The notes under the pieces were generated by a model. It saw only the letters and a program-made list of their open reading frames with translations. It searched no databases and was not told where the DNA came from. From positions 767,934 through 831,933 of the forward strand of contig NZ_JACHJN010000003.1 in the NCBI RefSeq assembly GCF_014203665.1: a DNA stretch of 64,000 bases, in the 5' to 3' direction. Shown here in pieces: positions 16,387 to 26,588 of this stretch. The position numbers and the translations under genes are program-made. Numbering within the stretch: position 1 is the stretch's first letter; the number at the start of each line of letters is the position of its first letter. This stretch comes from Saccharothrix tamanrassetensis. GTDB lineage: Bacteria > Actinomycetota > Actinomycetes > Mycobacteriales > Pseudonocardiaceae.

Positions 16387-17130
16387 CTACGATCGGTCCG
16401 TCGGTGTGGGGTCGATGGTGAAAAGCCCACTATCGACATTTGTGCTCGTCGCCTGGTGATGAACGCAGCGCCCACCGCCGCTGGCGACCGTGCAGCGCTT
16501 TCCGTTGGGTTGTGGAGCGCCGCACTGCAATTCGGGATCGTGCACGTGGCAGAGCCCCGACGGGCGTGCTGTGGTCGAGCACTGCTGGCCCGTTCGAGTG
16601 GTGGCTCGACAGAGCTGCCCGGGAGTCGTGGGAGTCCGCGGTCGACCGGCCTTCCGGCGCAGGGGCGTGTCGTCCACGTCCAGTCCAGACACCTCGTACA
16701 CGCCCCTGGCTGCCAACCGGTCCGCTCTCTCGTTGTCCGGATGACCAGCGTGCCCCTTCACCCAGTGCCACTCCACCTCGTGTGGTCTCAGCGCTTCGTC
16801 GAGGCGCTGCCACAAGTCGATGTTCTTCACGGGCTCCTTCCTGCCGGTTCGCCAGCCGTTGGTCTTCCACCTGGGCATCCAGGACGTGACGCCGTCCTTG
16901 ACGTAGGCGCTGTCCGTGTAGATCCGCACGACCGACGGACGTGTCAAGGTTTCAAGCGCCTGGATGGGAGCCATCAACTCCATGCGGTTATTCGTAGTGG
17001 TGGCGGCTTCGCCGCCGTACAGTTCGCGTTCATGCGGGCCGTACCGCAATACTGCACCCCATCCGCCCGGTCCCGGGTTGCCGCTGCAAGCGCCATCGGT
17101 GTAGATATCCACAACGGGATGGTTGGTCAT
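16387..17130 (-). CDS. rnhA: Ribonuclease HI with two C-terminal Cys/His motifs
   Basis: The product is 247 residues from the ATG before [19 protein letters not shown]. The catalytic set of type I RNase H is visible: Asp in YTDGACSGN, Glu in [12 protein letters not shown], Asp in [10 protein letters not shown] and Asp in NERADRLA, plus HWVKGHAGH. It degrades RNA in RNA-DNA hybrids. Beyond residue ~165 is a Pro/Arg linker and two C-x9-C-x8/9-C-x2-H motifs ([11 protein letters not shown]...CHVH and [11 protein letters not shown]...CVHH), resembling DUF5763-type zinc-binding units. No Shine-Dalgarno sequence is seen, so the mRNA may be leaderless. The longer upstream frame is unlikely to be coding. 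Confidence 0.9.
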   Translation of the reverse strand: MTNHPVVDIYTDGACSGNPGPGGWGAVLRYGPHERELYGGEAATTTNNRMELMAPIQALETLTRPSVVRIYTDSAYVKDGVTSWMPRWKTNGWRTGRKEPVKNIDLWQRLDEALRPHEVEWHWVKGHAGHPDNERADRLAARGVYEVSGLDVDDTPLRRKAGRPRTPTTPGQLCRATTRTGQQCSTTARPSGLCHVHDPELQCGAPQPNGKRCTVASGGGRCVHHQATSTNVDSGLFTIDPTPTDRS

Positions 17131-17523
17131 GGGGTCAATGTACCGAACTGCGACTACCGGTGGTACGGGTGACCGAGGGTTCCGATAGTTCGTCGCCTTC
17201 TGGTGTAGACGGTCGACGCACCTCTGTTGCGGAATTGTTTCGACGGGTCGTCGAGATGGCGGCATAGTGGGTATGCGACTGGAGAATATATTCATGAAGC
17301 GAAGCGCCTGCTGGTCGCGTTCAGTGACGATGACGGAAACGGTCCATGGCGGCCTTCTCGGAGTTGGTCTTGCTTGTCCCGTGTTCCAGGTGGCGTCCCA
17401 GTGAAGTCGGGCGCTGGTGCTGCCGGCACTTCGGCCGGTGGCATTCGGGGCGGCCCGTCGCGATGCGCCAACGGCACGGGCCGCCTGATGAGTCAGGCGG
17501 CCGCGTGTGGGAGATCCTTCACT
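17131..17523. other. Intergenic region between RNase HI and MBL hydrolase
   Basis: This contains the promoter region of the RNase H gene and a strong hairpin terminator for the MBL gene (listed separately). A 36-codon plus-strand frame starting at 17294, with GGAGAA eight bases upstream, was noticed but has no family signal. Nothing else is recognised. Confidence 0.4.
17479..17502 (-). terminator. Hairpin terminator after the MBL hydrolase gene
   Basis: GGCCGCCTGA and TCAGGCGGCC form a perfect 10-bp stem with a TGAG loop, 22 bases beyond the MBL-gene stop. There is no T-tract, as is common in high-GC actinomycetes. Confidence 0.7.
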
Positions 17524-18228
17524 TCACCAGCCGCGCGAGCGCCACTCGTCCAAGTGGGGACGTTCGGCCCCGAGGGTGGTGTCGTCGCCGTGTCCCGGGT
17601 ACACCCAGGTGTCGTCGGGCAGTTCGTCGAAGACGCGCGTCGACACGTCGTTGATCAACGACTCGAAGTCCTCCGGCGACCCGGTCTTCCCCAGCCCACC
17701 CGGGAACAGCGAGTCGCCGGTGAACAGGTGCGCACGTCCACCCGGCTCGCGGTACAGCAGGGCGATCGAGCCGGGGGTGTGGCCGCGCAGGTGGATCACC
17801 GTCAGCGGTGATCGGCCGACCGCCACGGTGTCGCCGTGCTCCACGAACTGGTCCGGCGGCACGGGCAGCACGTCGGCGTCCAAGGCGTGCGCCACGGTGT
17901 TCGAGCCGTTCGCTCCCGCCACCGCCCCCAGCGCCCCCCAGTGGTCCGGGTGGCGGTGGGTGGTGACGACGGTCTTCAGGCGTGGGCGTTCCAGGGAGTG
18001 GCCTATCAGGTCCGACAGGCGCGACGGGTCGGCGGCGGCGTCGATCAGCAGGGCCTCGTTCGTCGCCCGGCACACCAGCAGGTAGGCGTTGTTGTCCATC
18101 GGCCCCACCGAGACCTTTGTGATGGTCAGTTCTGCCAGCGTGCGGCGGGTGGCCGGGCCGTTCGGCGCGACGTGCCCGGTGTAGTCCTCTAGTACGTCCA
18201 CGGACCCCGACGGTAGTCGAAGCGGCAC
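17524..18228 (-). CDS. MBL-fold metallo-hydrolase
   Basis: The product is 234 residues. The metallo-beta-lactamase fold signature THRHPDHWG (HxHxDH) lies near residue 90. Further metal ligands are in HLRGHTPGS, FTGDSLFPGG and VYPGHGDDT. Such single-domain proteins include glyoxalase II-like thioesterases and other hydrolases, and the substrate is not evident. The start may be the GTG nine codons further in (VDVLEDYTG); neither has a strong ribosome binding site. A fragment of a second copy lies ~1.6 kb away. Confidence 0.88.
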   Translation of the reverse strand: MPLRLPSGSVDVLEDYTGHVAPNGPATRRTLAELTITKVSVGPMDNNAYLLVCRATNEALLIDAAADPSRLSDLIGHSLERPRLKTVVTTHRHPDHWGALGAVAGANGSNTVAHALDADVLPVPPDQFVEHGDTVAVGRSPLTVIHLRGHTPGSIALLYREPGGRAHLFTGDSLFPGGLGKTGSPEDFESLINDVSTRVFDELPDDTWVYPGHGDDTTLGAERPHLDEWRSRGW

Positions 18229-18328
18229 CCTTCAGGGTCGCTACAGGTTCGTCCAATAGGGTTGGTAACGATCAAGCTCGGACCCACGACCTCATTTGAA
18301 TACGCTCTGAACTGGGTAACTCGCTCTC

Positions 18329-19510
18329 GTGCCAAAACCTCGCCGGATCAACTGGGACGTCCTGCGCGTCCTCGCCGTGGCGGCCGTGCTCCTCCAGCAC
18401 GCCACCCACGCCGGTCCATCCGTCCACAGCGAGCTCGGCTCCCCCGTCTTCACCGTCTCCCTGGAGATGGGCGCCAGCACGCTCGTCGTCATCTCCGCCT
18501 TCTTCGCCTGCGCCTCCCTCGCCAAGGGCGAACCCGCCCGCTTCCTGCGCAACCGGCTCGCCCGCCTGCTGCCCCCGTACGCCGTCGCGGCCACCCTCAC
18601 CTACCTGGTCCTCACCCGGCTCGCCCCGGAGGGCTGGAGCCGGTTGGAGCCCCGCGACCTGGTGGTCAACGTCCTGATGCTGCAGAACTGGTTCCCCGAG
18701 GCCCGCCTGGTCGACTTCTCCTACTGGACGCTCCCCGTGCAGGTCACCGGCTTCATCGCGGGCGCGGTCCTGGCTTCCCGGGTCCGCGGCAACGGCCTGC
18801 GCGTCCTCCTGTGGACCCTCGTGGTCGGCCCGCTGGTGCTCCGCGTCTGGACGAACGAGCCCGGCGTCGTCCGCACCTTCTACGACGGCCTCGGCATCCA
18901 CCGCGCGCAGCTGTTCGCCGCCGGTGTCGCCATCTGGCTCTGGTCGAAGGGGCGGCTCGGCACGGGGCACCTGACGGCGCTGCTGCTCGCCGCGCTCGCC
19001 GCGCAGGCCACCCACAGCGACGACGTCGAGTCCACCGTCGCTCTCGGCGTGCTGCTGGTCGGCATCGCCGCGTGCGCCAAGGGACCGGACTGGGACATCC
19101 GGCCCCTGCGCGTCCTCCAGCGCCCGATCAGGTGGCTCGCGGGCATCTCGTACGGCGTGTACCTGGTGCACCAGGAGATCGGCTACGTCGCCATGGCCGA
19201 GGTCGCGCGGTTCGGGCCGTGGGTGGAGCTGGTCACGTTCCTCGGCCTCGCGGTCGTCCTGGGCTGGCTGCTCACCAAGTTCGTCGAACGCCCCGCGTTC
19301 CGGGCGCTCACCGCCGGCTCCCGCCCGGTCCTGGTGCGGCTACTGCTCGCCGCCCGCCTGCACGCCGCTCAGAGCCACTTGGGCAGCGTCGGCGCGGTGC
19401 CGTTCAGCAGCGCCCCGCTCTGGCGGCCGGTCAGCCAGCCCAACACCGCCGCCGCGGTGCCGCCGACCACCTCGGGCTCGCCCGCCCCGGTCAGCGTCCA
19501 GCTGCGTTGA
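18329..19510 (+). CDS. Acyltransferase 3 family membrane protein
   Basis: The product is 393 residues with about ten membrane helices. The N-terminus INWDVLRVLAVAAVLLQHATHAG carries the conserved R and H of acyltransferase 3 enzymes, and SYGVYLVHQEIGYV is the typical late motif. Such enzymes O-acylate sugars or cell-surface polymers at the membrane. The last ~47 codons run antisense into the convergent gene by 142 bases. They lose membrane character and become Pro/Ser-rich, so the natural C-terminal part may be extended. GTG start, no clear ribosome binding site. Confidence 0.85.
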   Translation: MPKPRRINWDVLRVLAVAAVLLQHATHAGPSVHSELGSPVFTVSLEMGASTLVVISAFFACASLAKGEPARFLRNRLARLLPPYAVAATLTYLVLTRLAPEGWSRLEPRDLVVNVLMLQNWFPEARLVDFSYWTLPVQVTGFIAGAVLASRVRGNGLRVLLWTLVVGPLVLRVWTNEPGVVRTFYDGLGIHRAQLFAAGVAIWLWSKGRLGTGHLTALLLAALAAQATHSDDVESTVALGVLLVGIAACAKGPDWDIRPLRVLQRPIRWLAGISYGVYLVHQEIGYVAMAEVARFGPWVELVTFLGLAVVLGWLLTKFVERPAFRALTAGSRPVLVRLLLAARLHAAQSHLGSVGAVPFSSAPLWRPVSQPNTAAAVPPTTSGSPAPVSVQLR

Positions 19511-20163
19511 CGGCCGTCCGGCAGGGTCACGTCCAGCCGCGCGGCGGGCACGTCGGCGCGCTCGGCGAACTGGTCGACGACCTCCTCCAGGAACGTCTCC
19601 ACCAGGTCCTCCGGCAGGTCGTCGAACCCCACGCCGGAGTCCAGGTCGACCAGGTGGATCCACACCTCGCGCAGCCGCAGCCAGGGGATCCGGTGCGCCG
19701 GGAACGGCCCGGTGCGCGGGTGCGCGACCTCCGCCTCCCACGCCGTCGCGGGCAGCTCGCGGGCGGCCGTGGCGAACCGCTGGCAGGCCGCGTCCAGGTC
19801 GGCCCGCAGCAGCTGGGGCAGCCGGGCCGCGCCTTGGGCGATGTCCGCGTCCCGGTCCGCCGGACTCGGGTACATCTGGTGCTCGACCCCGGTCTTGGCC
19901 CACGTCAGCAGGTTGACCAGGGCGTCGGCGTTGCGTGCGAGATGTGTCACGACGTGCGCCCGGCTCCAGCCGGGCAGCAGGCTCGGTCCGCGCAGTCCGC
20001 CCTGGTCAAGGCCTGCCACCAGGTCGTACAGCTGCTCCGTCGCCCGTTCCGCCTCGGCGAGTCCGGCGACCGCGTCCTGCGCCGCGGCGGACTGCTCGCG
20101 CGGCGCGGGTACGCTCGTTCCGGAGGACCGGACCTGGGCGGCATCAGCGAAGCTCATGGGCAC
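19369..20163 (-). CDS. Maleylpyruvate isomerase family mycothiol-dependent enzyme
   Basis: The product is 264 residues of the DinB/MDMPI fold. The N-terminal helical domain shows GWSRAHVVTHLARNADALVNLL with the metal-binding His of the family, followed by GVEHQMYPSPADRDADI and WLRLREVWIHLVDLD with another His. A C-terminal domain (~residues 180-264) resembles the SCP2-like domain that follows MDMPI. Members use mycothiol or carry out unassigned thiol-transfer steps. Mycothiol dependence fits an actinomycete host. The substrate is unknown. Confidence 0.85.
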   Translation of the reverse strand: MPMSFADAAQVRSSGTSVPAPREQSAAAQDAVAGLAEAERATEQLYDLVAGLDQGGLRGPSLLPGWSRAHVVTHLARNADALVNLLTWAKTGVEHQMYPSPADRDADIAQGAARLPQLLRADLDAACQRFATAARELPATAWEAEVAHPRTGPFPAHRIPWLRLREVWIHLVDLDSGVGFDDLPEDLVETFLEEVVDQFAERADVPAARLDVTLPDGRQRSWTLTGAGEPEVVGGTAAAVLGWLTGRQSGALLNGTAPTLPKWL

Positions 20164-20333
20164 CTCATCCCCGACGTCTGCGGCCGAATGGCCTATCGTC
20201 CCAGCCTAGGGGCGTTCACTACCGACCGGTAGAGCCGTTGGCGCACGATCGCGGATGGATCGACCCGTTCGCCGGTGCGGGTTCTGCCGCCGACTTCGTC
20301 GGTGGTGGTCCCTACCATGGTGCACGCCCTGCC

Positions 20334-20382
20334 CGACAGGTCTGTCGTGGTGGTCCAGTACGCTTTTCGAACGTCTGTTCGG
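20334..20382 (+). promoter_or_regulatory. uvrA promoter with SOS (LexA) box
   Basis: TCGAACGTCTGTTCGG at 20367-20382 matches 15 of 16 positions of the actinobacterial/Bacillus-type LexA site (TCGAAC-N4-GTTCGA, with the N4 free). It lies 28 bases before the uvrA start. A -10-like TACGCT at 20359-20364 and a -35-like CCGACA at 20334-20339 precede it. LexA bound there would block transcription until DNA damage. Confidence 0.75.
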
Positions 20383-20410
20383 GGATGGCCGAATACCGAA
20401 GGGAACCGTT

Positions 20411-23293
<2,883 letters not shown>

Positions 23294-23380
23294 CCCCCGC
23301 GAACACCGCCGACACCGCGCACCCAGCCGGCCCGCCGAGTCGACGACCCGGCGGGCCGAGCCGGTTCCGGAGTCCCCCGA

Positions 23381-24010
23381 ATGGCTCACTGGTGCGGCCG
23401 TTCGCCCTGGACGACCATCTTGGCCATGCCGCTGAAGACCACGCCGCTGAAAAACGTGCCGCTGAAGACCGTGCTGGTGAGGACCGTGCGATTCAAGACC
23501 GGGCTGTTGAAATCGGTGCTGTTGAAATCGGAGCAGCCGAAATCCGGGCGGCTGAACTCGTACCGCTTCCGCAGCGTCTGGCAGGCCGCCCTCCCGCCGG
23601 GTGAGATGTTCGACGTGCTGGCCGACCTGGGCAGCTACCCGCAGTGGTGGCCGGAGGTCCGGGAGGCGCGGCAGATCGCCGAGCACGCCGCCGAGCTGCG
23701 CTGCCGGTCCCTGCTGCCCTACGACCTGGTCTTCCAGACCTGGCACAACGCCAAGGAGCGCGCGTCCGGGGTGCTCAAGGCCGACCTGGTGGGCGACCTG
23801 GACGGCACGGCGAGCTGGCGCATCCTGCCCGACGGCAGGGGTTCCCGGCTGGTCTACGAGCAGGAGGTCACGGTCCGCAAACCGCTCCTGCGCACCCTCG
23901 CGCTGATCGGCCGCCCGTTCCTCAAGGCCAACCACGAGCTGATGATGCGCAACGGCCAACGCGGCCTGCGCACCTACCTCGCCGGCTTCCAGGCGGCTCG
24001 GCGCAGCTGA
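23381..24010 (+). CDS. SRPBCC family protein (polyketide cyclase/dehydrase-like)
   Basis: The product is up to 209 residues. From about residue 60 the sequence YRFRSVWQAALPPGEMFDVLADLGSYPQWWPEV begins a START/SRPBCC lipid-binding fold running to the end. Such proteins bind hydrophobic ligands. The first ~55 residues are a pentapeptide-periodic stretch (MPLKT, TPLKN, VPLKT...) encoded by a 15-bp repeat; family members normally begin near YRFRS, so the true start is uncertain (ATG at 23381, ATG at 23426 or a TTG/GTG later). Confidence 0.75.
   Translation: MAHWCGRSPWTTILAMPLKTTPLKNVPLKTVLVRTVRFKTGLLKSVLLKSEQPKSGRLNSYRFRSVWQAALPPGEMFDVLADLGSYPQWWPEVREARQIAEHAAELRCRSLLPYDLVFQTWHNAKERASGVLKADLVGDLDGTASWRILPDGRGSRLVYEQEVTVRKPLLRTLALIGRPFLKANHELMMRNGQRGLRTYLAGFQAARRS
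23426..23575 (+). repeat. Degenerate 15-bp tandem repeat, ten units
   Basis: Ten 15-base units of the type nnGCCGCTGAAGACC run back to back at the start of the SRPBCC frame. In the annotated frame they read xPLKT-like pentapeptides; in another plus-strand frame they read AAEDR-like pentapeptides. The repeat ends where the recognisable protein fold begins. Confidence 0.7.
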
Positions 24011-24018
24011 CGCACCGG

Positions 24019-24056
24019 CCTCTTCGCCGGCCCGGCACCGACCGGGCGGGAAGAGG
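24019..24056 (+). terminator. Hairpin terminator after the SRPBCC gene
   Basis: CCTCTTC pairs with GAAGAGG and an inner GCCCGG pairs with CCGGGC around a CACCGA loop. The hairpin begins nine bases after the stop. No T-tract is present. Confidence 0.6.
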
Positions 24057-24150
24057 ACCGACGACGGGTGAACCTCCTCGGCGCGCCGTCCGTGTTGGTG
24101 GCAGTCGGTTGCCGCAGCGGATGTGAGCGATCACCCCAAGGAGGTTCACC

Positions 24151-25041
24151 ATGACCCGCACTCGTGCGGCCGTTCTCGGGACTGCCGCCCTCATCGGGAT
24201 CGCGTTGCTCGGCGCGTGCGGCGAGGCGACGCAGGCCGGCGCGCCTCATCCCACCGCCCAGGAAGCGCGAATCGTTGTGGCGGAACAGGAAACACCCGAT
24301 GCCGCCGCAGCCGACGGCCCCGCGCTCGCCACCGCGGTCGTGTCCGGCCTGGGCACGGTGCTCACCGACGGCGAGGGCCTGACGCTGTACCGCTTCGACA
24401 AGGACACCGCGAACCCATCACTGTCCACCTGCGACGGTGACTGCGCCGCCAAGTGGCCGCCCGCCCTCGCGACCTCCGCCGACGTGGAGGTGCAGGGCGT
24501 GGACAAGGTCCTCGTCGGCACCGTCCAACGCGACGACGGCACCAAGCAGCTCACCGTGGGCGGCTGGCCGGTGTACCGCTTCGCGCAGGACGCCGCGCCC
24601 GGCGAGGCCAAGGGGCAGGGTGTGGGCGGCACGTGGTTCGTGGCCGCGCCGGACGGCAAGAAGGCCGCGAAGGCCGCCACCGGTCTGGCGCTGACCACCG
24701 CGTCGGTGGGCGACCTCGGCACCGTGCTGACCGACAAGGACGGCATGACGCTGTACCGCTTCGACAAGGACACCGCCAACCCCTCCCTGTCCAACTGCAA
24801 CGGCGACTGCGCCGTGAAGTGGCCGCCGCTGGTGGCCGAGTCGGACGACTTCGCGGTGCAGGGCGTGGACCGGACGTTGGTCGGCACCGTGCTCCGGGCG
24901 GACGGCAGGAAGCAGGTCACCGTCGCGGGTTGGCCGCTCTACCTGTTCGCCGACGACAAGGTGTGCGGCGAGGCCAAGGGTCAGGGCGTGGGCGGCGTGT
25001 GGTTCGCGGCCAAGCCGGACGGCAGGAAGGCCGGCGTCTGA
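24151..25041 (+). CDS. Lipoprotein with two SCO0930-type (YxxDxD/WPP) repeats
   Basis: The product is 296 residues with a perfect AAGGAGG before the ATG. An N-terminal signal with lipobox ALLGAC predicts lipid attachment at Cys24 on the outer face of the membrane. Two tandem ~120-residue units follow, each containing LTLYRFDKDT or MTLYRFDKDT, SxCxGDCAxKWPP, a GTVxRxDGxKQxTVxGWPxY segment and GQGVGGxWF. These match the Lipoprotein_15/COG4315 repeats of secreted actinobacterial proteins, whose role is unclear and possibly redox- or metal-related. The two units are very similar, indicating duplication. Confidence 0.9.
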   Translation: MTRTRAAVLGTAALIGIALLGACGEATQAGAPHPTAQEARIVVAEQETPDAAAADGPALATAVVSGLGTVLTDGEGLTLYRFDKDTANPSLSTCDGDCAAKWPPALATSADVEVQGVDKVLVGTVQRDDGTKQLTVGGWPVYRFAQDAAPGEAKGQGVGGTWFVAAPDGKKAAKAATGLALTTASVGDLGTVLTDKDGMTLYRFDKDTANPSLSNCNGDCAVKWPPLVAESDDFAVQGVDRTLVGTVLRADGRKQVTVAGWPLYLFADDKVCGEAKGQGVGGVWFAAKPDGRKAGV

Positions 25042-25145
25042 GCAGGACCTCGCGAAGTCCCTGCAGACTCCTCGAAGAACCCTTGCAGACTCCCGAAGAC
25101 CGCGCGCAAGACCCTCGAAGACCCCCTGAACAACCCCTCGAAGAT

Positions 25146-25184
25146 GCCAGTGCCCCGCCGGAAGGAGTCCGGCGGGGCACTGGC
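25146..25184. terminator. Bidirectional hairpin terminator
   Basis: A perfect 16-bp stem (GCCAGTGCCCCGCCGG with its complement) encloses a 7-base loop. It lies between the convergent lipoprotein and GntP genes and would stop transcription from both sides. The ~100 bases before it contain short imperfect repeats of CTCGAAGACC and GCAGACTC words. Confidence 0.85.
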
Positions 25185-25193
25185 GCGCGGTGG

Positions 25194-26588
25194 TCACACC
25201 ACGAGGCTGAGCAGTGCCGCGACCGCGAACCCCACCACGGACAGGATGGTCTCCAGCACCGTCCACGTCTGCAGGGTTTCCTTGACCGACAAGCCGAAAT
25301 ACCGCGACACGATCCAGAACCCGCCGTCGTTCACGTGCGAGGCGATGATCGAACCGGACGCGATCGCCATGACCACCAGCGCCAGTTGCGGCTGCGAGTA
25401 GCCGAGTTCGGTTACGACGGGTGCGACGATGCCGGTCGTGGTCACGATCGCCACGGTCGCCGAGCCCTGCGCGATCCGCATACCGCAACTGATCACGTAG
25501 GACAGTGCGATCACCGGCAGCCCCAGGTCGGACAGCTCGGTCGCCAGCACGTTGCCCACGCCGGTCGCCGACAGCACCGCGCCGAAGAACCCGCCCGCGC
25601 CGACGACGAGCAGGATCATCGCGACCGGTCGCAGCGAGGCCGCCGACAGCTCGGTGACCTGCGCCCGCGTCATGCCGCGCCGGTACCCCAGCAGCCAGAA
25701 CGCCAGCAGCACCGCGATGGTCAACGCGACGGCGGGCGTGCCGAGGAACGTGAACACGCCGAGCACCGTGGAACCCTTGGGCAGCAGGATGCTCCCGAAC
25801 GTCCCGGACAGGATCAGCACCAGCGGCACCGCGATGATCCCGAGCACCAGCGACAACGGCGGCTCGTCACGCGACTCGTCGCCCCGGACCTTCTCCGCCG
25901 CCGCCAGCATCTCCTCCGGCACCGGCACGACGATCCGCTTGCCGACCCACGCCGAGAAGATCACGCCGCCGATGAACCACGCCGGGATCGCCACGGCCAG
26001 CGCCATGATGATGATCCAGCCCAGCGACACGTGCAGCAGACCCGCCGCCGCGACCGGTCCGGGGTGCGGCGGCATGAACGCGTGCATCACGGACAGGCCG
26101 GCCAGCAACGGCAGCGCGTACAGCACGATCGACCGGCCGCTGCGCTTCGCCGCGACGTAGACCAGCGGTGCCAGCACGAAGATGCCGATGTCGAAGAACA
26201 CCGGGACGCCGAAGATCAGGCCCGCCAGGCCCATCGCGAGCGGCGCGCGCTTCTCGCCGAACGACTTGAGCAGCGACCGGGTCAGCACCTCGGCGCCGCC
26301 GGAGGCCTCCAGGATGGCGCCGAGCAGCGTGCCGAGGCCGATGATCGCGGCCACGTGCCCGAGGATGCCGCCGAACCCGTTCTCCAGCAGCGACCCGGAG
26401 GCCTTCTGGGCGGAGCCGACCAGCTTCTCGACCGGCAGGCCGGCGGCCAGCGCCACCAGCAGGCCGACCACCAGCAGGGCGATGAACGGCTCGACCTTGA
26501 CCTTGATGATCAGCACCAGCAGCAGGGCGATGCTCAGCGCCGACAGCGTGAGCAGCCCCCCGGTGGAGTGCTGCAACCAGTCGATCAT
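25194..26588 (-). CDS. GntP family permease (aldonate:H+ symporter-like)
   Basis: The product is 464 residues with about 12-14 hydrophobic segments. Family landmarks include GLIFGVPVFFDIGIFVLAPLVY, HAFMPPHPGPVAAAGLL and ASGSIIASHVNDGGFWIVSRYFGLS. GntP transporters carry gluconate and related sugar acids with protons. It is the last gene of a minus-strand unit; its ATG overlaps the stop of the D-aminoacylase gene (ATGA). With a deacylase, a PLP deaminase and a KDG-type kinase nearby, an amino-sugar acid or an N-acyl-D-amino acid is a likely substrate (inferred). Confidence 0.92.
   Translation of the reverse strand: MIDWLQHSTGGLLTLSALSIALLLVLIIKVKVEPFIALLVVGLLVALAAGLPVEKLVGSAQKASGSLLENGFGGILGHVAAIIGLGTLLGAILEASGGAEVLTRSLLKSFGEKRAPLAMGLAGLIFGVPVFFDIGIFVLAPLVYVAAKRSGRSIVLYALPLLAGLSVMHAFMPPHPGPVAAAGLLHVSLGWIIIMALAVAIPAWFIGGVIFSAWVGKRIVVPVPEEMLAAAEKVRGDESRDEPPLSLVLGIIAVPLVLILSGTFGSILLPKGSTVLGVFTFLGTPAVALTIAVLLAFWLLGYRRGMTRAQVTELSAASLRPVAMILLVVGAGGFFGAVLSATGVGNVLATELSDLGLPVIALSYVISCGMRIAQGSATVAIVTTTGIVAPVVTELGYSQPQLALVVMAIASGSIIASHVNDGGFWIVSRYFGLSVKETLQTWTVLETILSVVGFAVAALLSLVV

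Noticed and set aside
17294..17404. 36-codon plus-strand frame with GGAGAA eight bases upstream
   Set aside because: It has a fair ribosome binding site but no homology signal, no promoter I can defend and no neighbour that would explain it.
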